Shown: piece by piece, positions 40,720-46,458 of the stretch
Layout of the letters: each line of letters begins with the position of its first letter
How positions within the stretch are numbered: position 1 is the first letter of the stretch
Assembly (NCBI GenBank): GCA_934378195.1
Contig: CAKRPO010000013.1
Location: forward strand, 1 to 46,458
Direction: 5' to 3'
From: an uncultured Blautia sp.
GTDB taxonomy: Bacteria; Bacillota; Clostridia; Lachnospirales; Lachnospiraceae
Length of the DNA: 46,458 bases
The notes under the pieces: model-generated
Seen by the model: only the letters and a program-made list of their open reading frames with translations
What the model was told of the DNA's origin: nothing
Database searches by the model: none
Translations under genes and position numbers: made by a program

Positions 40720-42039
40720 TTACATCTGTGTCAGTACAAAGATGTCATAAATTGCCTTAACAGCTGTTTCAAAATCTCTGTTCTCCACACCAATGATGAT
40801 ATTCAGCTCACTTGAACCCTGGTCGATCATCTTGACATTTACATGTGCATGCGCCAGGGCAGCAAATACACGACCCGCTGTACCTCTCTGAGACTTCATG
40901 CCACGGCCTACAACTGCGATCAGTGCAAGGTCAGATTCCATTTCTACGAAATCCGGCTGAACTGCACGGTGAATACCAGCGATCACCTGCTGTTCTTTCT
41001 CCTCAAATTCGTCCTGATGAACGTAAATCGTCATTGTGTCAATGCCAGATGGCACATGTTCAAAACTGATTCCCTGATCTTCAAATACCTGAAGCACTTT
41101 TCTTCCAAAGCCTACTTCACTGTTCATCATGGATTTCTCAATATTGATAGAGCAGAATCCCTTCTTTCCTGCAATACCTGTGATAACATATTTCGGTTTG
41201 CGGCAGGTACTCTCTACAATAAAAGTACCCTTGTCATCCGGACGGTTGGTATTACGGATATTGATCGGAATACCCTCTTTACGTACCGGAAAGATTGCAT
41301 CTTCATGAAGGACTGTTGCACCCATATAAGAAAGCTCACGAAGTTCTCTGTATGTAATCGTCTCGATCACTGCCGGGTTATCAACGATTCTCGGGTCTGT
41401 TACAAGGAATCCGGAAACATCTGTCCAGTTTTCATAAATATCCGCGTGGATTGCTTTCGCTACCAGAGAACCTGTAACATCTGATCCGCCTCGTGAAAAT
41501 GTCTTAACAGTTCCGTCTTCCATACCACCATAGAATCCCGGAATGACCGCCCTTTCACATTTCTGAAGGCGTTTGCTGAGAAGCTTGTCTGTCTTGTCAG
41601 CATCAAAGTTTCCATTTTTATCAAAACGGATAACTGTTGCAGAATCAATAAATTCATATCCCAGATATGCAGCCATTACCTTACCGTTAAGGAATTCCCC
41701 ACGGGAAGCAGCATATTCATTGCCTGCATGTGCTTTAAAATCTGCTTCAATCTGCCTGAACTCTTCTTCAAGAGAAAGATCCAGATTCAGTCCTTTGATG
41801 ATTTCATAAAAACGTCCCTTGATCTCGGTAAGAACATCTGTGAAATCTTCGCCCGCCTCTGCCTTATCATAGCATGCATATAAAAGATCTGTTACCTTAG
41901 TGTCTGCGGAAAATCTCTTACCAGGTGCAGACGGTACCACATATCGTCTGCTCTCTTCGCTTCTGATAATGTCTCCGACCTTCTGAAACTGTTCCGCATT
42001 GGCCAGAGAGCTTCCTCCAAATTTTACAACTTTTTTCAT
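40720..42039 (-). CDS. Aspartate kinase
   Basis: Aspartokinase phosphorylates aspartate, the entry to lysine, threonine, methionine and diaminopimelate. The protein is 439 residues: VVKFGGSSLANAEQFQKV at the N-terminus, RGEFLNGKVMA, TFSRGGSDVTGSLVA (catalytic/ATP segment), YENWTDVSGFLVTDPRIV, and two C-terminal ACT domains (about 295-439) for feedback control. The ATG at 42039 is preferred to a GTG five codons before. The leader is about 80 bases, too short for a lysine riboswitch. The isozyme class (lysine- or threonine-sensitive) cannot be told. Confidence 0.95.
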   Translation of the reverse strand: MKKVVKFGGSSLANAEQFQKVGDIIRSEESRRYVVPSAPGKRFSADTKVTDLLYACYDKAEAGEDFTDVLTEIKGRFYEIIKGLNLDLSLEEEFRQIEADFKAHAGNEYAASRGEFLNGKVMAAYLGYEFIDSATVIRFDKNGNFDADKTDKLLSKRLQKCERAVIPGFYGGMEDGTVKTFSRGGSDVTGSLVAKAIHADIYENWTDVSGFLVTDPRIVDNPAVIETITYRELRELSYMGATVLHEDAIFPVRKEGIPINIRNTNRPDDKGTFIVESTCRKPKYVITGIAGKKGFCSINIEKSMMNSEVGFGRKVLQVFEDQGISFEHVPSGIDTMTIYVHQDEFEEKEQQVIAGIHRAVQPDFVEMESDLALIAVVGRGMKSQRGTAGRVFAALAHAHVNVKMIDQGSSELNIIIGVENRDFETAVKAIYDIFVLTQM

Positions 42040-42126
42040 AATAATACTTCTCACCCTTCTGTTTTCTTGCTGCTGCTCACTTTGTTCACAGTAACTTTTT
42101 CTTTTCAGTCAGAAAATCTGTCTTTT

Positions 42127-42155
42127 ATTGTATTGAAAAACAGTCGGTTTTGCAA
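42127..42155 (-). promoter_or_regulatory. Promoter of the aspartate kinase gene
   Basis: Minus-strand TTGCAA (42150-42155), 17 bases, TACAAT (42127-42132). An AT-only hairpin (CATAAAAA/TTTTTATG, about 42173-42193) just upstream may be a weak terminator for DUF2325. Confidence 0.75.
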
Positions 42156-42190
42156 GTATTTCTTTATAAAAGTTCATAAAAAGCTAATTT

Positions 42191-42472
42191 TTATGCACAG
42201 TATTCACGAAGAATGTTTTCAAGAGCGGATGCACTGCTTGTATGACATCTACATACCGGAATCGATTTCTTTTTTGCTTCTTCCACTGCGCAGTTTACCA
42301 TTTTGTGAGAAACCGTGCTTGTAAACAGGATCATAAGATCCGGTGCTCCGATTTTTTTCTTCATAGCGCCCTTTTCTTTGGCAAATACCTTTGCCTTACA
42401 TCCATATCCCTTGCAGATATCTTCATACTGACATACCATACGTTCATTTCCACCTACAATCACAATACTCAT
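42191..42472 (-). CDS. DUF2325-family protein
   Basis: A 93-residue cytoplasmic protein: MSIVIVGGNERMVCQYEDICKGYGCKAKVF, then APDLMILFTSTVSHKMVNCAVEEAKKKSIPVCRCHTSS in pieces, which fits DUF2325 (Rossmann-like, with conserved cysteines and a SHKM.. motif). Its biochemical role is unknown. Four cysteines and a histidine could bind a metal. It has a strong ribosome site (GGAGAGGTG) and an unusual 107-base leader with an operator-like repeat and a terminator hairpin, so its expression is probably tightly controlled. Confidence 0.8.
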   Translation of the reverse strand: MSIVIVGGNERMVCQYEDICKGYGCKAKVFAKEKGAMKKKIGAPDLMILFTSTVSHKMVNCAVEEAKKKSIPVCRCHTSSASALENILREYCA

Positions 42473-42518
42473 AGCATCACCTCTCCTTTTTTGTTATTCT
42501 AAGCTAACTCTTATTTAA

Positions 42519-42545
42519 AAAGTAAAGCGGACCTGAGATCCGCTT
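42519..42545 (-). terminator. Terminator-like hairpin within the DUF2325 leader
   Basis: Minus-strand AAGCGGA (42539-42545) and TCCGCTT (42525-42531) pair over TCTCAGG, followed by TACTTTTTAAAT. It stands between promoter and gene, about 50 bases before the ATG, so it would attenuate the DUF2325 transcript. Confidence 0.65.
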
Positions 42546-42558
42546 AATATTCTTTTAC

Positions 42559-42574
42559 GTTAGTTAATTCTAAC
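42559..42574. promoter_or_regulatory. Operator-like inverted repeat GTTAG-N6-CTAAC
   Basis: A 5-bp perfect inverted repeat with 6-base spacer covering about +5 to +20 of the predicted DUF2325 transcript. TTAG...CTAA arms recall DtxR/MntR-type metal-regulator boxes; a further TTAGCTTAG lies at about 42499-42508. Regulator identity is speculation. Confidence 0.5.
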
Positions 42575-42585
42575 TGTGTATAAAA

Positions 42586-42614
42586 ATACTACCATACATT
42601 GTTTTGTTTGTCAA
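42586..42614 (-). promoter_or_regulatory. Promoter of the DUF2325 gene
   Basis: Minus-strand TTGACA (42609-42614), 17 bases, TAGTAT (42586-42591), 26 bases after the TrmO stop. Confidence 0.8.
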
Positions 42615-42639
42615 AGAATTTTTCTTTTCTGACTGAAAT

Positions 42640-43344
42640 TTATTTTCTACTGTCTGACAATTTCTCCACATCACAAACAGTCAAAATATCCTCTCTTACC
42701 TGGAAATGGATATCATTATGCCCATAAGCCAGGCCATAGACTTTATCCGGTTTCTTCTGATAGCGTGGACGCGGATCATTTGCAAGTACTTCAAACAGCG
42801 CTTCCCTCTGCTCAGTCGGCACTTTCTGTAAGAGTTCTTCTGGGAATTCTATTTTCAACCGGTAATCTCTGATGTGGTCTGTAAATCCGCCTCTCGCATC
42901 CGGATGACTGTCCGCATAAGGAAGATACGGCTTAATATCATAGATTGGAGTTCCGTTCATAAGATCTGCACCTGCTATATGCAAAACTGGTCCCTGTTCC
43001 GAATCAAATTCTATTTTTTCAAGTTTTACAGAAGATAATCCAAGGCTGTTTGGGCGAAATGGAGATCTCGTAGCAAATACACCCATTCGTGTATTTCCAC
43101 CAAGACGCGGCGGTCGCACTGTCGGCGACCAGTTCTCTCTCACTGCCTCTGAAAACTGCCAGATCAGCCAGATATAGCTGTATTCTTCTAATCCTCGAAA
43201 AGCTTCCGGTATGCGATATTCCGGTTCAAAAACAATCGTTGCTTTCAGGGCATCCAGACGGTTACTCTGATGCGGAATTCCGAATTTGGTCGGAAAATCA
43301 TTATGAATCCTTGCGATTACTTTCATCCCATGTTCTTCTTCCAT
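42640..43344 (-). CDS. trmO: tRNA (N6-threonylcarbamoyladenosine37-N6)-methyltransferase TrmO (TsaA/YaeB family)
   Basis: TrmO methylates t6A37 of threonine tRNAs with SAM. The 234-residue protein has the family pattern: ARIHNDFPTKFGIPHQS at the N-terminus, LEEYSYIWLIWQF, RMGVFATRSPFRPNSLGLSSVKL, DLMNGTPIYDIKPYLPYAD, and a C-terminal extension with YQKKPDKVYGL. The ATG at 43344 is supported by AGGAGA 8 bases upstream, inside the tail of the symporter remnant. Family assignment is secure; tRNA specificity is inferred. Confidence 0.92.
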   Translation of the reverse strand: MEEEHGMKVIARIHNDFPTKFGIPHQSNRLDALKATIVFEPEYRIPEAFRGLEEYSYIWLIWQFSEAVRENWSPTVRPPRLGGNTRMGVFATRSPFRPNSLGLSSVKLEKIEFDSEQGPVLHIAGADLMNGTPIYDIKPYLPYADSHPDARGGFTDHIRDYRLKIEFPEELLQKVPTEQREALFEVLANDPRPRYQKKPDKVYGLAYGHNDIHFQVREDILTVCDVEKLSDSRK

Positions 43345-43400
43345 AAATTTCTCCTGTTTTCTTTATTTCTGTCCTGTTTATCATTTTCCGCAAAAACAGC

Positions 43401-43703
43401 CTGCATACGGTTAGAAAAAAGCCCTCTTGCAATTCCATACTGCATCGCCATCATGATTCCACATCCAACCAGTCCACCTACTGCTCCTGGTGTAAACGCC
43501 ATCTTACAGATCGTAACAACCGCCAGAATGATAAAATCATAATTGATACATAAAATGACAAAACAGCCAACAACCTAGAAAGCAGCCATAAACGGAACCA
43601 GTTTTTCGCAGACATTTGCAATTGCATTAACCTGTGTCGCACATCCGATTCCAAAGGAGGCAAATCCACCAAAAACTGCAAAGATCAGGCCCATCCATAT
43701 CAT
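43401..43703 (-). pseudogene. Remnant of an alanine/glycine:cation symporter (AGCS family)
   Basis: Read from ATG 43703 (or the ATG at 43694) on the minus strand, one frame gives ASFGIGCATQVNAIA, then ANVCEKLVPFMAAF, an in-frame TAG at 43575-43577, VVGCFVILCINYDFI, AFTPGAVGGLVGCG and QYGIARGLFSN. These are hallmark AGCS segments (QSN, EKLVPFMA.YV.GC, AFTP.A, G.ARGLFSN). The stop replaces the Tyr codon of the usual FYVVG. Roughly 50 residues that should lie between NAIA and ANVCEKL are missing, and the protein ends right after GLFSN. The homology is thus under a third of a normal 450-residue symporter: a decayed gene with several lesions. The frame stays open to 43323 within trmO. Confidence 0.8.
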
Positions 43704-43743
43704 ATTCCTCCCTCATCATTTTTGTCAGCAATAATGAATATAG

Positions 43744-43789
43744 AAAAGCACAAGGGCATACATCACGCAAATGCATGCTGTACGCCCTT
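43744..43789 (-). terminator. Hairpin after the patatin-like gene
   Basis: Minus-strand arms 43779-43789 and 43752-43762 pair over 11 positions with one G-T wobble (AAGGGCGTACA/TGTATGCCCTT), followed by a short TTTTC tract. It ends the lar-patatin transcript; the rest of the gap to 43887 is AT-rich with nothing further visible. Confidence 0.6.
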
Positions 43790-43887
43790 ATACTTCTCAT
43801 TCCATTATCACACTTATGTAACTGATTATACAGAATCTTCAACTGATATGCAACTGAAAATTTTCAATTGGGCATTACCTGTAATGA

Positions 43888-44739
43888 TTATTGCTGAGCA
43901 GCTTCCAGCCATTCCTTCAGTGCCTTCATACGGATTCTGGCATCTTTTCCTCCCAGATCATATGCACTCTGAATAACATGCAGATTCGTTTCCATTCGGC
44001 TGATATCCAGTTTTTTATCCGGCTGTATTATAAACACTTCACCTTTTTGTTCCAGATCTTTGATCACATGCAGACTATGATTGTAAATTTTATGCCTGTT
44101 CTCAAGTGTATGCACAAACTCCGGATATCTATGATAGCGGATTTCTGCCATTTTTGCATTCTCCGGCTTCTTCACATATCCAGTCTCCCTTGTAAGTACA
44201 ACTACGATACGGTCATATCCCATCTTTCGGAATGCCTCAACCGGAATACTGTCCGCACATCCACCATCAAGAAGCTTCATTCCTTTATAATTCACTATTC
44301 TGGATACATACGGCATTGACGCTGAAGCCCGCATCGCATCAATCTGGGTCAGCATATCTGTAATCCTGATGTATTCTGCTTTTCCTGTCTCTACATTGGT
44401 ACAGGTCGCATAAAATTCTGTACTGGATTTGATGAACGCTTCATAATCAAACGGGTCCAAACGCTCTGGAATCTCGTGATAGCAAAACTCTTTGCCTACC
44501 ACTTCTCCCGTATGCAGGAAACTCCACCAGCTCATAAAATGCTTATCATTACGATATTTCTTAAAATAACGAAGACTTCTTCCCTTTTGACCAGATACAA
44601 AGGAACAGCCATGCAATGCCCCTGCTGAAACACCGATTACTCCGTCAAACTGTATTCCCTGCTCTAAAAATACATCCAGCACTCCCGCAGTATAGATTCC
44701 GCGCATCGCGCCGCCTTCCAAAACAAGTCCTGTTTTCAT
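43888..44739 (-). CDS. Patatin-like phospholipase
   Basis: A 283-residue serine acyl hydrolase of the patatin/RssA-like group. It has the oxyanion motif LEGGAMRGIYTAGVLDVF, the nucleophile elbow GVSAGAL (GxSxG), and the Asp of the dyad in LLDGGCADSIPV (DGG). No signal peptide, so it is probably cytoplasmic or peripheral on the membrane; substrate is unknown. Start chosen at ATG 44739 (residue LVLEGG follows at once, with an AAAGGTGAG site); the longer frame would run into larC. It begins 31 bases after the larC stop. Confidence 0.9.
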   Translation of the reverse strand: MKTGLVLEGGAMRGIYTAGVLDVFLEQGIQFDGVIGVSAGALHGCSFVSGQKGRSLRYFKKYRNDKHFMSWWSFLHTGEVVGKEFCYHEIPERLDPFDYEAFIKSSTEFYATCTNVETGKAEYIRITDMLTQIDAMRASASMPYVSRIVNYKGMKLLDGGCADSIPVEAFRKMGYDRIVVVLTRETGYVKKPENAKMAEIRYHRYPEFVHTLENRHKIYNHSLHVIKDLEQKGEVFIIQPDKKLDISRMETNLHVIQSAYDLGGKDARIRMKALKEWLEAAQQ

Positions 44740-44770
44740 TTCCGTCTCACCTTTCTGTTGTCCAATCGTA

Positions 44771-46072
44771 TTACTGTTCCCAGCAACTTCTGATTCTGTC
44801 ATATGCTTCCCGCAGACTGATCTGATTTTTCTTCGCCAGTTTCACAGCATTGTCATATTCTGGGTAGCACTTTGTCTTTCCATTCGGCAAAGTACACACC
44901 TTCGCAGCTGCTATACCAAATGAAGTTTCTTTCTTCTGGATCTCTCGTTTCAAAATTGTACGTTCCATTTTCACTCTGCGAATTCCAATAGTTGTTGTCT
45001 CTGCAAAGATCAGGTTTTCGAGTTTTTCTCTTTCGGCATCTTTGCAGATTACCGTCAGTGTATAGGCCGGACGGTTTTTCTTTGTGTAGGTTGGTGTATA
45101 GTGTGCCTCTCTGGCTCCATTTGCCATAAGAAGCTCCAGCACATACCCCATTGTCTCTCCAGTACAATCGTCCATATCTGTTTCCAGTTTCCAGATCATA
45201 TCTCTGACTTTTGTCTCTGTTTCCGTCTGAATCAACAGTGCACGAAGGATTCCCGGACAACGATACTGTCGTTTGCCGGCACCAAGCCCGGTCTTTATTA
45301 TAGAAAAATCTTCCGGAAGCCTATCCGCAGTACGGAATGCAGCTACTACAGCAGCACCAGTTGGTGTAACCAGCTCTCCCTTTATATCCGTGATCTTTAA
45401 TTTCAGTTTATGGTCTTCTGCAATATGTGTTACCGCAGGTACCGGAACCGGTATCTGTCCATGCTGACAACGTATAACCCCAGTTCCCTCATACAATACC
45501 GGCACGATCACACCTGTAATATCCAGATTATCCATACAAACTGCGATTGCCGCAATATCCACAATAGAATCTACCGCTCCGACTTCATGAAAATGTACTT
45601 CTTCTACCGGAACCCCATGTGCTTTGGATTCTGCCTGTGCGAGTATTCCAAAGACTTTAAGTGCCATTTCTTTTGCTCTGACAGTCAGATTCGACTTCTG
45701 AATAATCTCTGTGATTTCCTTCATTCCACGATGAGAATGTGTATGTTCATGATGATGTTCAGAACTGTGCCCATGATGATCGTCATGTTCGTGATCATGG
45801 TGGTGTCCCCTCTCATGCACATGTGCTTCTTCATTTCCATGCAGATATTCCATATCATGATCATGGTTGTCATGATCCAGAACAACCGAAAAATCACAGG
45901 CATCCAGCCCCGATTTCCTTACTCTGGAAATCTCTGTACGAAATCCATCAACCGGAAGACTCTTAAGTGCTTTCTGCAATACTTCCTGATCTGCTCCCAG
46001 ATCCAGAAGTGCAGCAACTGTCATATCTCCGCTGATTCCTGAATAGCATTCTAAATATAATGTTTTACCCAT
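44771..46072 (-). CDS. larC: Nickel-pincer cofactor biosynthesis protein LarC
   Basis: LarC inserts nickel into the pyridinium dithio-precursor to complete the nickel-pincer cofactor of lactate racemase (LarA) and related enzymes. The 433 residues include YLECYSGISGDMTVAALLDLG at the N-terminus, FHEVGAVDSIVDIAA, TPTGAAVVAAF, and a C-terminal LETDMDDCTGETMGYVLELL. A histidine-rich insert (about 66-114, DNA near 45730-45880) is a likely nickel store or chaperone segment. Unlike Lactobacillus plantarum, where larC1/larC2 need a ribosomal frameshift, this is one continuous frame. It lies 68 bases after larB. Confidence 0.95.
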   Translation of the reverse strand: MGKTLYLECYSGISGDMTVAALLDLGADQEVLQKALKSLPVDGFRTEISRVRKSGLDACDFSVVLDHDNHDHDMEYLHGNEEAHVHERGHHHDHEHDDHHGHSSEHHHEHTHSHRGMKEITEIIQKSNLTVRAKEMALKVFGILAQAESKAHGVPVEEVHFHEVGAVDSIVDIAAIAVCMDNLDITGVIVPVLYEGTGVIRCQHGQIPVPVPAVTHIAEDHKLKLKITDIKGELVTPTGAAVVAAFRTADRLPEDFSIIKTGLGAGKRQYRCPGILRALLIQTETETKVRDMIWKLETDMDDCTGETMGYVLELLMANGAREAHYTPTYTKKNRPAYTLTVICKDAEREKLENLIFAETTTIGIRRVKMERTILKREIQKKETSFGIAAAKVCTLPNGKTKCYPEYDNAVKLAKKNQISLREAYDRIRSCWEQ

Positions 46073-46140
46073 ATATCCACCTGTTTTATCTTATTTCTGA
46101 TTATAATTGTGTAAATCCCCGTGTCTGATTTCTTAGCGGA

Positions 46141-46458
46141 TTATTCTGCTTCATAATCTCTGACAGCCAGACGATTGATCTGAGTTGCAATATATCCGGC
46201 TCCATATCCGTTATCAATGTTCACAACTGCAATTCCATTCGCACAGGAATTGATCATTGTAAGAAGTGCAGATAATCCATTCATACTTGCTCCATATCCG
46301 ACAGAAGTCGGCACTGCAATAACCGGCTTATCTACAAGTCCTCCAAGCACGCTTGCCAGTGCTCCTTCCATTCCTGCCACCGCGATCACACAATTGGCAT
46401 CCTGGATCACATCCAATCTGGAAAACAATCTGTGAATGCCACTCACGCCCACATCAAA
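46141..46458 (-). CDS. larB: LarB, pyridinium-3,5-biscarboxylic acid synthase (partial, runs off right edge)
   Basis: Only the C-terminal 105 residues are in the window; the frame continues past 46458 without a start. LarB carboxylates and hydrolyses nicotinic acid adenine dinucleotide in the first step of the nickel-pincer cofactor. Visible are [35 protein letters not shown] and [18 protein letters not shown], which align with the PurE-like core (compare AGAGMAAHLPGM and IGIPM in purE here). larB-larC order supports the call; larA and larE are not visible and may lie to the right. Confidence 0.93.
   Translation of the reverse strand, partial: FDVGVSGIHRLFSRLDVIQDANCVIAVAGMEGALASVLGGLVDKPVIAVPTSVGYGASMNGLSALLTMINSCANGIAVVNIDNGYGAGYIATQINRLAVRDYEAE

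Noticed and set aside
42040..42126. Lysine riboswitch before the aspartate kinase gene
   Set aside because: The leader from the predicted start of transcription is only about 80 bases and shows no stable multi-helix fold.
45730..45880. Low-complexity CAT/ATG-rich tract as a DNA repeat
   Set aside because: It is explained by the histidine- and aspartate-rich insert of LarC.
44771..46072. Programmed frameshift in larC
   Set aside because: The frame is continuous for 433 codons, so no frameshift is needed here.

Overview
The window looks like chromosome from a Gram-positive anaerobe of the class Clostridia, most likely family Lachnospiraceae (Blautia/Dorea/Ruminococcus-type). Support for this: moderately AT-rich DNA; strong AGGAGG ribosome sites with occasional GTG/TTG starts; a sporulation sigma-H gene in the Firmicutes cysS-mrnC-rlmB-sigH cluster; a lone Spo0A-type DNA-binding domain; class-B dihydroorotate dehydrogenase with PyrK; a perfect CIRCE element; and GlnRS. 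The genus assignment is inference. Nearly all genes lie on the minus strand. Only the cold-shock gene, a small unknown gene at 20.2 kb and glnS read forward. I see no CRISPR array, prophage or insertion sequence.

Layout. 0-5 kb: an rRNA-type promoter firing off the left edge, radA with a small partner gene, and clpC behind a YtrA-type GntR regulator. 5-9.6 kb: an SseB-like gene and the purine operon purE-purM-purN-purD. 9.7-18.3 kb: a long co-directional run of pyrimidine genes (pyrF, pyrK, pyrD, a MATE transporter, pyrE), followed by a 50-residue membrane peptide, a VanZ-like protein, a small membrane protein, an HD hydrolase and an M29 aminopeptidase. 18.3-21 kb: a cold-shock gene with a terminator-like leader hairpin, a small membrane protein, DegV, and a convergent overlapping pair (unknown gene against the lone Spo0A C-terminal domain). 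21-26.7 kb: htpG with CIRCE, and a 987-residue wall- or membrane-anchored surface protein, then an intergenic stretch of nested inverted repeats. 26.7-31.6 kb: maf and two HAD phosphatases, tRNA-Thr(GGT), glnS, and an acidic anchored protein.

31.6-37.6 kb: a truncated glycerol-1-phosphate-dehydrogenase-like gene, ispF, cysS, mrnC, rlmB and sigH, probably one transcription unit, preceded by a secreted penicillin-recognising serine hydrolase. 37.7-42.5 kb: a nuclease-helicase fusion of the DinG/XPD type, an HPr-like protein without the catalytic histidine, aspartate kinase, and a DUF2325 gene with an elaborate leader. 42.6-46.5 kb: TrmO, a decayed alanine:cation symporter remnant, a patatin-like lipase, and larC with partial larB (nickel-pincer cofactor synthesis) running off the right edge.

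Most of the window is housekeeping: nucleotide synthesis, translation, proteostasis and stress. The points that stand out are regulatory: a 25-bp terminator hairpin inside the csp leader with no upstream gene to terminate; an operator plus terminator in front of DUF2325; a cre-like site in the surface-protein promoter together with a Crh-like HPr homologue; CIRCE-controlled htpG; and clpC paired with a GntR regulator instead of CtsR/McsAB. Gene decay is visible in the symporter remnant and the half-length dehydrogenase. I did not find a convincing wholly new multi-gene system.
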